Shown here: positions 38,601 to 48,168 of the stretch, in pieces
Position numbering within the stretch: position 1 is the stretch's first letter
Layout of the letters: the number at the start of each line of letters is the position of its first letter
Source of the DNA: Mytilus galloprovincialis
Taxonomy: Eukaryota; Mollusca; Bivalvia; Mytilida; Mytilidae
DNA: 64,000 bases
Direction: 5' to 3'
Assembly: GCF_965363235.1 (NCBI RefSeq)
Contig: NC_134846.1
Coordinates: 70,840,724-70,904,723, forward strand
Notes under the pieces: generated by a model
Told to the model about the DNA's origin: nothing
Database searches by the model: none
What the model saw: the letters and a program-made list of their open reading frames with translations, nothing else
Position numbers and translations under genes: made by a program

Positions 38601-41600
38601 TTTAAGTCTTTCTCTCATTAGCATGATTAGTGAGTTGTCTTATACAGCCAGATAGATCAAATTTATTCGTTCAGTGTATGTTTACTTGTGTTAATATTTC
38701 TTTTTGATTGAATTAAGACATTTCAATTGATACTTTATAGTGTTTCTGCCTACATTGTAGGTTTCAGGTAAGGATACAGGTTGGCCATTGTACATGTAAA
38801 AACATTTAAATTCACTGCATTTGTTTGCACCTGTCCTAAGTCAGAAACTGTTGTTCAGTGGTTGTCCTGTAAAATGTGGTTCACAGGTGTTTCTCATTTT
38901 TTTTTTTATAGATTAGACCATTGGCTTTCCTGTTTGGAATGTTTTATACTAGTCATTTTGGGCCATTCATAGCTTGCTGTTTAGTGTAAGGCAAGGCTCC
39001 TTGTTAAAAGCTATACTTTGACCTATAATGGTTTACTTTTTATACATTGAAACTTGAATTGAGAGTTGTCTCATTGGCACTTATACCAAATGTTCTTATT
39101 TCTTTACAACTTCAAGGAGTCATCAAATAATTTCTGTTCAGTTGGCATTTTTGGTAATCTTTAACTGCTGCTGATCTTTTTTGCTGTTTACAGTTTCTAC
39201 TATCTATATATTCAGGGAAATACCCCCTCAAATAGTCAAAATTCATCATTCACCACATTCCGGTAAGAGTCTTCCAATGGTTAAAGGCATGAAGGCATTT
39301 TAGTAGATCTTGTATCGCTTAACAATTTTGCTGTTGACAATTGCCACATATCTTTCATAAGTTTACACAAAAAATTGTCTAAAGTCATCATTTAAGGCTA
39401 TAAATCTTGTAATGGATCATCCAATGATATCCTTCATGTGACCTTTTTTCGTATTTTGCATTGTTTGAATTTTTGACAATTTTCTGCCCCTATCTTTGAA
39501 CTAAAGTTGTTTGAACTAAATGGAAAAATATTTAAAAACTTGTTCAAAATCACAATTATAAAGGAAAATAATTTATGTAAGGATCATTTGATAATTTTGT
39601 TGGAAGGAGGAGACATTACATAACACTTCTGATTCATCAGATTTTCTCTATCAATTACATTTTTTTATATATAATACCTATAATGCATTTAACCAAATTT
39701 TCTATTTGTAGCCATGGTGGCCATGTTTGTTTTTTGCAGCACTAAAAACAAATTTTGTTATGAGATAGATGTCATTAATGCCAGTAGCTCATAAGGCCCA
39801 AGACTCCAAGAGATCGAAAAAGCATTAAATAAATTTACTTGTGTAGATCTTCTTTCTTGATGAGACTAGGTTGATGGAGCTGTATAGTTTCATCTGTCAT
39901 ATTAAATCCTCTGCATATCCAGTTCACATGTACAGAATTTATATGACTCTGAAAAGAAAAATAGTTTCAATAACTTAAATTCTGTAGTCTATTTTCAAAT
40001 TACCCTAATTGAACCAGTAATAGGAGTTCCATTTTTAGTTTACTCCTTTATGAGGGACACAACCTTTCATTGACAATGAGCTTGAATAAAGAGCTAGCAG
40101 ATTTAGGAAATTTATCTGTAAATACTGTAATGTGTGTTACCTGTAAGTTTTTCTTATTCTTTAATTATATTTGATTTATTTTAGGATAAAAACTTTTGAT
40201 ACCAGTAGTGATATCACCTTTAGCTTGTCATGCTTTGCTTTAATCTGTGTTTTTGTCACTTCCAGTTACAGAGAAAAATCTTCCTTCTCAGTGACATTTA
40301 TCAAAATCAGAAAATAAATGATACGAAACCATCTCTCATGATGGTATTAGGATAAAGTAAACATTTAACACTGACACATTAAAAATAAAAGAGAAACAAT
40401 TAACGAATAGGGTTAAATTCTAACTTCCACTTCAGAGATTCCATAAAAATTGACAAATCGTCAGGAGCCTTACCCATCAGATCCATAATAAAAACATTCA
40501 GTCTAGTCATGATTCAATATGTAACATCCTATTCAATGTTGAAATCTAAAAGTATTAAACAAATCCTCTTTTCAGTTTTTAAAATTTTACCTCTTCTACC
40601 CTGACATGGATTTTTTGAGATGGTGACATTTTCTTGTGGTATTTCTTTGTTTCCTGAATCCATTTGACAACTTTGAGATTTTCCCTCTCACCAGTAAGGA
40701 CAGATCCTGGGTAAATTTCCTGATCATATTCAACATCATTACTGTCTCCATCTTCAGGAACAATATCCAGATCATACAAATCTTCATCTTCAGCTATACA
40801 TTGTGCACCATCAGGAAAGACAACTCTTGATCGCATTGAAGTTGTTTTCACTTTACCATACCAAGGATCAAGGGACACATCATCATCTATATCAAACTCC
40901 TGAAACATAACCAAAAAAGGTGTTGATTGGATTGTATATTTTATGTTACTCTCCCTTTTGAACAATACAGCAAAAAATGAGACAAATTTAAAATACACAT
41001 TAACTTTCAGATACCTTACTTGCGAAACAAGAGTGCACACACTGAAATGTCTTGCCTACATTACAGATCATGATTGATTTTATGTTGTAAGTCTTAAATA
41101 ATTTATTAAAGGAATATGTATATCACATAACTTAACATTTTCAATGACAATGAGGTCAAGTACAATTAACCCCTACCAGATAAACAAGTACACCTAACAG
41201 TCGTTTCATACATCAAATGTAGTATTGGATGATATATTGTTTAAAGTATCTGAGAAATAGACCTTAACAGGGAAACTTAATGTTGACTAATGAACCATGA
41301 AATGAAATCAATGTACAGAACAACCTTGGAAAACCGACATGCACACCTTAAAAAGTATTTGGTCAAGCAGATAACAAAATAAAATATTCTGAATATTCTC
41401 ATTGATCATGTAAAAAAAAAAATCTGTTCGTGCTTTGAGTGAGAAAAAAATCTGACCAAGAAAAAAAAAACATAACTCCCCCCCTTCATGCCCTTGATTT
41501 TAAATGGTTTCTCCCTAAAACATTTGAATTCAAGTTATAAAGCATCGAGGTCTTCTAACTTATGAAATATAAAGCTTTATAAATCGTTCAGTCCATTCCA

Positions 41601-44600
41601 TTATCATCCTTATTAATATATAGCTAGAATTTTGTAATTTTCATCACAGGTTAGGCATTAAAATTAAGATAAAGATCTAACTCACACGCAAAGGCTTCAG
41701 ATCTGTTGCATTTACATTATAAATGTATTTGTTGGTGCCTTTAATATGAAGGTGACATTTGACAACTAGATTCTGTACATATCCCCTTTGGCTACTTTTA
41801 CCACTGATCATTCGTCTTATAACATCTCCTGGCATCAAGGATCTGTCTACCAATGTTACCTATAAAATATACAAAGATACATGTATGTCTTATAACATCT
41901 CCTGGCATCAAGGATCTGTCTACCAATGTTACATATAAAATATACATTTATGTCAAATATCATCCTGTAGATTCACAAGAAACTTCAGAATTCATGAAGT
42001 CAAATATCTTCTTATATGATTGACTTCAAATAAATGAATAATACTAATGACTAATGTGTCACAAGATATGGCTGCCATGTTTCAATATACATGAGCAATG
42101 TTCATTCACCTATGGCTTATTATTTGCAAATGGTACAACTAAAATTTAAGTTCTAGCATTTATAAAATGTCTGGAGACAATAAAATTATAATGAAATATT
42201 TCTTCACCCTGGACAATCAAATTCGAAAATTTAATTGTCAGGAGTCGGAGATAATTCATCAATCTCAATGCAATTGTAAAATCTATATGTTTAGCTTGAT
42301 TGAAACTAAAGGATCTTGGTGAATGACTAGAACTAAGAAACCTTTTAACTTCATAAAGGGCCATGTGGTTTTTTTTATTTTATTTCAATCAATCCACAAA
42401 AATGATAAAAGGAATAAGATCTACTTTTCACAACTTAATGTACAAAATGAATGTGTGGTAACCTGTTTAAAACTTCCAGATTTTAAAGAGCAGGGTTTTA
42501 GGTAACTATTGTCAATTGCTCATGAATAATAAAAGTTGTGGCGATTAAAACTCATGAATGGCAAAAGAATTTGGTGAAATTAAATAAAACAGTTTGACTT
42601 TGTCAAGTTCGTCAATCTTGTTATTTTTATTCCGGTTTTTTCCCTGATTAGACAATATTACTTAGAACTACCCTTGAAGGAACTAATCACATGTATCATT
42701 AATGGATAATACTGTTATACTGTGATAATGCTAACAAATATGCTGAGTATTTAACTTCAAATGGCACAAATTTGTAGAAAATTTTATTGTATTTCTCGAA
42801 GAACAAGAAGTTATTTGGGGTTTAAGAAAGTTAGCAGCTTTAAAACATTTTTTTTAAGTCGGTCTCACTAATTAGCAACAAGAAGCGTCAAGAAGCGACA
42901 AAAAAACTATTTAGCGACAAGAAGACATTTTTTTTTTTATTAAAGTTACTTATTCCAAATAAATATTAAAAGAACATGCAAATAAAACAATTTTTAGCGA
43001 CAAGAAAGTTAATATTGATAGAAAAAAATTGAAACATAGATCTAGATCTAATTGCTACATTTATTTACATGATATTTTATTATTTATTATGTATGACCAT
43101 GTCGTATTATGATATTACTTTTACTTGTGTTTTAGAATAATAATATATCATATAATTGGTTTTTTTAAACTCTCTTTGTACAATATACAATAAACTTGCA
43201 AGATGCATTATTTGTGCATCATTTTCCAGAAAATACACACATATTGTGAAATACAAAGAACTAAAATCAAACAAGAGGGAAACAAAATTAAAATGTGAAT
43301 ATTTTTCATCATTTTATTTTGAGTATATTGCCTGATTTAACAATATCTATCATGTTTTTACATATTGATTGAAGATTAAAGGAAATTAATGACAATCTTG
43401 AGTTTTCAACAGATGTTCACTATTTACAATGATTGAATATTCTGGCGCGTGCAATTGTATAGTCTGACACGTGTACAAAGTTGAAGGTGGTTAATTGGGT
43501 GTTATTGTAGCAATAAAACAAGGGACACGCGCCGCGTTAATCTCAATTGATGTACCACATTGTGTGTACTGTTATTACCTTAGGATGAAGCCACATCTTA
43601 TCAAGAACAATGATAATAAAGATGGCAAAACCTGACTGAGAGTTCTACAAATAAAGCATCGCATTGACATAACAAGAGTACAGTTAGAGCATAGCATTAA
43701 GCAAATGAATCAAGAGATTATATTTTGTTATGCCCACTCTATTCGTTTATTCATACTCTTACTTTGTTGAAAACAGATACACACATTAATATCTTCAACA
43801 TATTCTTTATATTTGATAAAAACTACACCATCCCTTTCTTCCTCACAAATGTTTAATTTCTTCATCTATCAATATAATAAAAAATTATCAATTTATTTCT
43901 GCCCGTATATTAAAAAAAAAATGCATATTTTTTTATCATGTTTATATTTAATAAAAAAAAATGTTTTCTTGTCGCTAAATAGTCTTCTTGTCGCTAAAAT
44001 TATTCTTCTTGTTGCTTCTTGTCGCTTCTTGGCGCTAATTAGTGAGACCCTTTAAAGTTTCTCTACATGTATCATTTTAATATAAAATCAGTTTAAGACC
44101 ATTCTTCTTTTGGGAAACTTGCTGCATTTGTTCATGAACATTACACATGCCATCAGAAGTATTAAATGAAGATTAGCAGAAAGATGTTTAACACTAGAAA
44201 ATTGTCCCTAGTGTGAGAGATACAAAAATAAATAAAAAAAGATTAAGACAGAAAAATCAACAAATAATATAGATTAACAAAGACTAATTTAATGGAACAT
44301 ACAAGCTGATAATTACAACTCTGATTGATTTCAATAACAGGTAACATAATTAGATTTAACATCAACCAGCTGTCCACATGATCAACCTATGTTTTATGAC
44401 CACAATTAATAGCCAATATCTCAAGATTTAATACTCCAATAAATGGTCACCATTTGATGTTGACCATACAAGAGGGTCCTCAATCCTCAATCTTATGGCC
44501 TTATGGCACAACTCTTCTCATTGGTGCATATTACGCCCTATGTGTATCTTCCTCCATGTATTTTCCTCCATGTACTTTAATTTTGTTATTGCTGTTACGA

Positions 44601-45142
44601 TTGAGGTTGCGGATGTTCGGGTAAGTCGAAACGTCCTGTTTTTGAGATAAAGGCCGAAATGATTTCTAACTTCCGTTTATATTCTTCTGTGTTTTCGTGG
44701 TCTAGTCTTCCTAGCAGGGTGCATGTGTTGATCTTGCGGGTGGGTATAATTAAGAAAAGTCACAGGTTGTAAGTTACTCAAAGAGAAACTATTCCCCGTT
44801 CAGAAGAAGACAAACACCTATAGATAAAGGATAAATGTCCAATATTTATGACAATCTGTAAGCTAAATAACAAAGGCTTCTTATTTATATTTGATAAATT
44901 ATGCATAGTTTTTTGGCCTTGTGATTTCGAACGTTCACCTTTTTCTCTTCTTCGACAGTTTCATTCCCATCTGGGTGCCAGATTATTCGAACTGTTCCAC
45001 GACTTAACAATTCATCATCATCGTATTCTTCGTCACTGCTGATGTATTCTGAACTTTCAGTAACAATACCATAGATGATCTTGTCTTCACATCGCTTGCA
45101 TACTTCATCTTCTTCAAACATGGCACAATCTGTCTGCGCCAT
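20647..45142 (-). CDS. UBE2O: UBE2O, E2/E3 hybrid ubiquitin-conjugating enzyme, 18 coding exons, complete
   Basis: Large hybrid E2/E3 that ubiquitinates its own substrates, in animals including orphan ribosomal proteins and nuclear proteins such as BAP1. Exons (high to low): 45142-44939, 41859-41686, 40899-40591, 39948-39839, 38369-37745, 37036-36934, 36471-36366, 34305-34203, 32167-32036, 30393-30296, 29604-28685, 28307-28207, 27537-27475, 25253-25050, 24710-24653, 24001-23880, 22009-21930, 21070-20647. Every junction is GT..AG, phases agree, and the sum of 3936 nt gives 1311 aa plus stop. SH3-like conserved segments span about residues 1-266 and 450-622; an acidic then lysine-rich NLS-like stretch lies at about 423-441 ([18 protein letters not shown]); an acidic Ser/Glu patch at 623-655; a predicted coiled coil at about 660-760; the UBC core at about 990-1145 with GKVCVSLLG. 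The end ([10 protein letters not shown]) matches human UBE2O (FPLFPLSKGF). The start ATG is chosen because MAQTD opens the conserved N-terminal segment. Identity is near certain; exact splice sites are inferred by eye. Confidence 0.96.
22159..23069 (-). mobile_element. Non-autonomous Helitron in UBE2O intron 16
   Basis: Read on the minus strand it begins A|TCTATAATACTAAAATAAC and ends CCCACGATATCACGGG (hairpin) then TGTGTTCTAG|T. A 5' TC, a hairpin about 10 nt before a terminal CTAG, and insertion between A and T without target duplication are the Helitron signature. The length is 911 bp and no Rep/helicase is encoded. Inside is a 159-bp tandem duplication (22571-22888). The last ten bases equal those of the element at 25322-26759. 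Confidence 0.85.
22571..22888. repeat. Two tandem 159-bp units inside a Helitron
   Basis: GTGTCAACCCTGTGATTATG and GATGCGGAATGTACAGATAA recur at a 159-bp spacing with about ten differences. Confidence 0.85.
24213..24351. mobile_element. Foldback element in UBE2O intron 15
   Basis: AATGACTGCAATATTTTTTC at the left pairs with AAAAAATATTACAGTCATT at the right; inner arms ACATAAAAAATGTAGTGCAC / GTGTGCACCAAATTTTTTAT also pair. About 140 bp, no protein. Confidence 0.75.
24971..25069 (-). repeat. Three 33-bp tandem copies of the exon-14/donor junction of UBE2O
   Basis: Units 24971-25003, 25004-25036 and 25037-25069. Each carries the last 20 nt of exon 14 plus 13 nt of intron. The exon's own donor is GTAAGT; the two intronic copies read GTTAGT. 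Read-through past the true donor meets a stop within four codons, so the copies are intronic. Confidence 0.92.
25050..25253 (-). CDS. UBE2O: UBE2O exon 14: catalytic centre of the UBC fold
   Basis: Encodes residues about 1017-1084, from [17 protein letters not shown] through [20 protein letters not shown]. The NPN-x-GKVC arrangement is the E2 active site; Cys at about 1074 corresponds to human Cys1040. The exon begins and ends in phase 0. Its 3' end with the GTAAGT donor is repeated twice more just inside the following intron (24971-25069). Confidence 0.95.
25322..26759 (+). mobile_element. Non-autonomous Helitron in UBE2O intron 13
   Basis: Starts A|TCTATACTATTAAACGAGAA and ends CCCGCGATTTCGCGGG (perfect 6-bp stem) then TGTGTTCTAG|T, inserted between A and T. 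The length is 1438 bp. Internally, about 290 bp is duplicated (25500-25790 and 25795-26085; shared TATAGAGACTCTCTATATAA), with a third partial copy at 26360-26500. No Rep or helicase domain, so it was mobilised in trans if at all. Confidence 0.9.
28685..29604 (-). CDS. UBE2O: UBE2O exon 11: coiled-coil and long low-complexity linker
   Basis: The largest exon (920 nt, residues about 655-961). The first hundred residues ([17 protein letters not shown], then [20 protein letters not shown]) have the heptad-like pattern of a coiled coil, as in the family. The rest is Ser/Glu/Gly-rich, probably disordered linker leading to the UBC core. It explains the overlapping antisense open frame at 28972-29403. 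Confidence 0.9.
30905..31985 (+). repeat. Tandem-unit dispersed element in UBE2O intron 9
   Basis: Opens TGCAGAAAGCTCGACATAGG, then six roughly 146-bp units marked by GACCTTGACCTCATTTTCAT-like words (near 31088, 31251, 31387, 31533, 31681, 31829), and closes near GGCGAAACATTTCAGC. Partial minus-strand copy at 41130-41590 and a mixed-orientation copy at 51685-52165. Common in mussels as I recall it. Confidence 0.7.
32175..33058. mobile_element. Repeat element with four 168-bp internal units, UBE2O intron 8
   Basis: GTGTTCGGTAAACAGGAAGT recurs at 32281 (shifted start), 32449, 32617 and 32785, period 168 bp. The GATAATACCCCCGCC end and the AAAGCGGGGGTATAA end are inverted matches, and the last 46 bp is itself repeated. 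Because 168 is a multiple of three, the units leave a long open frame that is not a gene. Confidence 0.75.
33755..34267 (-). repeat. Eight-copy 65-bp minisatellite made of the exon-8/donor junction of UBE2O
   Basis: The last part of exon 8 (coding [15 protein letters not shown]) plus its donor GTAAGG is repeated. Donor positions on the plus strand begin at 34200 (true), 34136, 34071, 34006, 33950, 33885, 33820 and 33755. Copies are nearly identical, one with a small deletion. The first repeat after the true donor contains an in-frame stop, so only the first donor gives a full-length product. Confidence 0.93.
34785..36100. repeat. Satellite-like GTGTAATGTTGTAATG array in UBE2O intron 7
   Basis: Left part: irregular 8-11-bp words (GTAATGTTGTAAG, GGTTTAATGGTGTAAT). 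Right part, about 35640-36058: a regular 58-bp unit (GTGCAATGGTATATGGTGTA, then ATTGTGAAGTGTAATGATGT), about seven copies. A retroelement tail is inserted at 35379-35592. Confidence 0.9.
35379..35592 (+). repeat. Retroelement 3' tail inserted in the satellite array
   Basis: GTGCCACATGTGGAGCAGGA to CTTTCGTCCCTCTTTT with satellite words on both sides, so both ends are clear. Same family as 865-1238. Confidence 0.8.
36148..36252 (-). repeat. Dispersed repeat, reverse copy
   Basis: GACACGTGTTTCGTCTACAA and ACTCATCAGTGACGCTCAAA; same family as 3615-3805. Confidence 0.6.
37211..37608. mobile_element. 398-bp TIR element in UBE2O intron 5
   Basis: AGGGTGGTAAAGGG at the left and its inverse CCCTTTACCACCCT at the right, flanked by TTATAA on both sides (37205-37210 and 37609-37614). 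No transposase. The flank could be a 6-bp duplication or a palindromic target. Confidence 0.75.
37745..38369 (-). CDS. UBE2O: UBE2O exon 5: acidic linker and lysine-rich nuclear localisation stretch
   Basis: Encodes residues about 266-474. It opens with [10 protein letters not shown], matching the human VKRLGCFDH segment, runs through a low-complexity acidic region ([18 protein letters not shown]), then a Lys/Arg cluster, and closes with the conserved [21 protein letters not shown]-like segment (human GDRVAVEVVTTMTSADVMWQ). In human UBE2O the matching basic cluster is the nuclear localisation signal that substrates resemble. Confidence 0.9.
38745..39100 (+). repeat. Long copy of the GTCTCATTGGCA dispersed repeat, UBE2O intron 4
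   Basis: GCACCTGTCCTAAGTCAGAA, ATAGATTAGACCATTGGCTT, TTTGACCTATAATGGTTTAC and GAGAGTTGTCTCATTGGCAC in the usual order of the mussel family. It explains the open frame at 38781. Confidence 0.65.
41814..41955 (-). repeat. 73-bp tandem duplication of the exon-2 acceptor junction of UBE2O
   Basis: The 5' end of exon 2 with its acceptor (41814-41886) is copied once upstream in the intron (41887-41955). The acceptor AG of the outer copy is changed (TATATGTAAC against TATAGGTAAC), so it is not a usable splice site. Confidence 0.88.
42861..44049. mobile_element. 1.2-kb non-autonomous TIR element in UBE2O intron 1
   Basis: Ends GGTCTCACTAATTAG and CTAATTAGTGAGACC, with subterminal repeats of AGCGACAAGAAG on both sides (three or more per arm). 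The interior is AT-rich with no transposase frame. No clean target duplication is visible, so the superfamily is open. Confidence 0.85.
44939..45142 (-). CDS. UBE2O: UBE2O exon 1: start codon and N-terminal conserved segment
   Basis: Encodes 68 residues, [14 protein letters not shown] to ETVEEEKK, ending in phase 0 at a GTGAAC donor. The [12 protein letters not shown] stretch is the first SH3-like strand cluster of the family. The reading frame stays open a further 26 codons upstream of the ATG without family-like sequence, so this ATG is preferred. The transcription start is not visible. Confidence 0.9.
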
Positions 45143-45636
45143 CCTGCCTGCATGAAATTGATTCAGATGAGAAAAGTGAAAGGCAAAAGCAGAGAATTGC
45201 GGGAATATTATTCGGAACATTCCTATTGTATTGTACTAAACAGACGCTCAACAAATATCACTAACAATATTTTTCCTCAACTGAATATTTCGCCCATGAC
45301 CAATCAAGTCGACCTTGCATAATTTGTTTGACTATCCAGTGACTTGTGGACTGGGAAGTTAAATAATTTAACATTTATTTAAATATATGTTAAACAAATC
45401 TACTCCCACCGAACTAGAGATAAAGGATGCTACAAATACAGTTAAGTCTTTCTCATAACTTGAGTTGACTTGTATGTAGAAATTGACAATGAGGGTCGGT
45501 TGAAAACAAAACTTTACGACAAAAGAGATGATTTCAGCTTCCCAATTGTGAACTTTTCATTTCTATGTAGCAACATTTCAACAGCGCCTGCATACGGAGT
45601 ATATATGCGGCCATATTGATACGATGTTACCGGGCT

Positions 45637-46245
45637 CATGCCAAGAAATTGTATCCGTTGAAATTCTGCAAACAACCCATAGAGCAAATTACATGGATGA
45701 TTAATATTGACCATTTGGTATATGGCCATGTTCTAAGCGACACGTTCATGAAGGTCATAAATAATTTCTTGAAGGCTGTTTTTTTCAGTTTTCGGGCGGG
45801 GACTCCAAGCAAACAACATGCATGTGTATAACGGCACTGTAGATTTTCGTATTGAATAAAGAAAGTTGCCGGTCCGGTACATGAATAGATTGGTTAGAAA
45901 GCAAGGTTTTAATTAGATTCGAAAGCTTAATTCGAGGGTTGAAAATAGAAAACACAAATAAAAGGGGGGGGGGGGGGGGGGGGAGTCCACAGGGAATATT
46001 TGTCTCTTATGATTTCTATATTTAAAAGGTTTATTTTTTTTATTTAATTAAAAAGGAGAAAAACAAATGTGAGACAAATTGTGTATAGTCCTTCTTCCTT
46101 TCTCCCATGCCAAGAAATTGCCTCCGTTGAAATTCTGCAAAGAACCCATAGAGCAAATTACATGGATGATTAATATTGACCGTTTGGTATTTGGCCGTGT
46201 TCTAAGCGACACGTAGTACATGAAGGTCATAAATTAATTTCTTGA
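45637..46245 (+). repeat. Direct duplication of about 140 bp, 469 bp apart
   Basis: Both copies run CATGCCAAGAAATTG to TTTCTTGAA and share GAGCAAATTACATGGATGAT. They differ at about ten sites and by a small insertion near the end of the second copy. Confidence 0.85.
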
Positions 46246-46304
46246 ATGAAATAAAATCTTTAGCTACTAATGACTGCCGTAGGAGGTCGACCGGAATTTT
46301 TAGC

Positions 46305-46740
46305 GAGGATTTCTTGGCATGTGTATTTCCTATCATGATTTCCTTGATAGAGGATTGCTGCTCACATTGAAGCTAATAAACCAAGAGTTCTAAATGGTGA
46401 AGTTGAAATCATCCCTTCGTAAATTTTACGGACGCCATTACGAGTCGGTTGACCGTTATGGATAACCGTTTCACAGATGATATCGGATAATATGTTCCTT
46501 ATGTCGTAACCCTCCCCTTTTCACGAATGTGACCTTCCGATTTAGACTATTAACCGCATTTGTAATAAAATAAAAAAAAAACCATGACGGGTGCCAGGTG
46601 AGAGGCAGGATCTGCGTACCCTTCCGGAGCACCTGAGATCACCCCCAGTTTTTGATGGGGTTCGTGTTGTTTAATCTTTAGTTTTCTAAGTTCTGTACTA
46701 TTATTTGTCTGTTTGTCTGTGTATTCTTAGCCATGTTTAT
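46305..46740 (+). pseudogene. Retroelement remnant: RT C-terminus plus 3' region
   Basis: The longest member of the family here. It begins in the C-terminal coding part (a LKSSLRKFYGRH-like stretch) and continues through GGTTGACCGTTATGG and GTACCCTTCCGGAGCACCTG. It is a fossil: broken in the coding part and lacking the last part of the usual 3' end. LINE-like or Penelope-like. Confidence 0.65.
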
Positions 46741-47898
46741 TTTCTGGTATTTTAATGCTGTTGGTCCAAAATTATGAACTTGTAAGATGAACTGAATTAA
46801 CAGCGCTTTGGTTTAGTCATATTTACAATTATATAAGCTGACACAGTTTATGCCGATTGTTGAATTCGGGTTTTGTGACAGTCCTTTATTCTTTGATGCA
46901 AAAATGTCTCATTTTCAATCAAAACACTTCCGATCACGTGCACTTGGAGGAGTCCTTGGAGCCCAAGTAAAGATATAGACTGGTCAATAAAACCTGAGAG
47001 TAACAGTAATATTACGCAATGTGTATGATATTACATGTAGTCTGACACAGGGACTTTCTATATTAAAAGTCCCTGTCTGACTCGGATGAGTTTTTAATAA
47101 AAAAAAAAAAAAAAGTGAAAAAAAGTAAAAAATAAACGTTGTAAAGTGTAGAAAAAATATGGACATCCTATTGTGCTTTTCTGACACATTTTGTAAAATT
47201 CAAGATAGTACCATTCCTAATTTATTGTAGGTAATCTTACTGTTCATGGGATAACTTGCCATTTTAGTTAACTTACTAATAGTTAGGAAGTAACTTACTC
47301 AGAAGGACTAGTAAATGAAAAAAAAACAGATCAGTAATTTTATGTATAAATACTAGTAAATTCAGAAATGTTCTAGATATAATTAATTCTTTCTAGGCAT
47401 TGCCAAGCTGTATGTAACTGTCTTTCAATGGGGTTTGACTATTCGAGTTCACCCATTAAGATAAAACTAGGCAATGGGCAGATGCAATAGCTAAATGATG
47501 CATTAGTTATATATAGTTAGTTATACATCCTTGGTATTATCCAATTTATCAAAGCAATCATAAATAAAAATCTTTTCGAGCTCCGTGACATGAAGGATAT
47601 GTATACACAACCTTGGTGACATTTTAGTTGAGATTTTATGATCTACCCAAAGAGTATCACTACGTCTAAACTGTCCATGTTTTAACACACGTTATCAACA
47701 TGTATTTTTTTCTCACACCATTTTATTATAAAATATCATTTGTTTTTAATATCGAATTATTTGTAATATTGTCATGTCAAATAATTATGTCCTTTGGGAT
47801 CTTTGATGATGCGTTTATTTTAGAATCGACTTTTCATACTTTATATTTGTGCGTAGATAGGTATATTGGCTGTTCAGTACAACATACTGTCAACAAAT

Positions 47899-48168
47899 AT
47901 GGCTACCAAATTTAGACAGTTGGCTGTTTCTATGAAAAAAACTTTGACAGCTCGCAATGTAAACTCGCAAATTATTCCAAAAAGAACTATGATATACACG
48001 GAGACGGGAGGCATATTAGCTGCACCAAAGATACACCCATTTGGATTTATTCCAGTGTTAATGACATTTTTCCCTTTCTTGTATGCTGGGGCCACTATAG
48101 GGAAAGAGTTTGCTGCTTGGATGGAAGAAAATGAAATTTTTGTGCCAGATGATGATGATGATGACTAA
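47899..48168 (+). CDS. SMDT1: SMDT1/EMRE, essential regulator of the mitochondrial calcium uniporter
   Basis: Single-pass inner-membrane protein that in animals holds MCU open and couples it to MICU1/MICU2. The 89-aa product has a basic, acid-free N-terminus (about residues 1-30, with ATKFRQLAVSMKKTLTARN) like a mitochondrial targeting peptide; a GGILAAPKIHPFGF stretch matching the MCU-contact region (human GAILPKP..MSFG); one transmembrane helix about 49-70 (FIPVLMTFFPFLYAGATIG); then EFAAWMEENEIFVPDDDDDD, the hallmark acidic tail that binds MICU1. Human EMRE is 107 aa; the difference lies in the N-terminal part. The ATG has A at -3 and G at +4. The human helix motif GxxxS reads GATIG (GxxxG) here. 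The coding region is one exon; no poly(A) tract follows it, so nothing marks it as a retrocopy. It lies head-to-head with UBE2O and converges on the gene at 53735-61941. Confidence 0.95.
   Translation: MATKFRQLAVSMKKTLTARNVNSQIIPKRTMIYTETGGILAAPKIHPFGFIPVLMTFFPFLYAGATIGKEFAAWMEENEIFVPDDDDDD

Larger units (their letters stand above)
45143..47898. other. Head-to-head spacer between UBE2O and SMDT1
   Basis: It should hold both promoters, but no TATA box or CpG-rich island was recognised. Contents: a 137-bp block at 45637-45773 duplicated at 46106-46245, a G20 run at 45964-45983, a retroelement tail at 46305-46740, and a small hairpin near 47050 (AGGGACTTT / AAAGTCCCT). Confidence 0.55.

Noticed and set aside
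47899-48168. SMDT1 as a processed pseudogene
   Set aside because: The frame is intact with all family hallmarks, and no poly(A) tract or flanking duplication is visible; a single coding exon alone is not enough.
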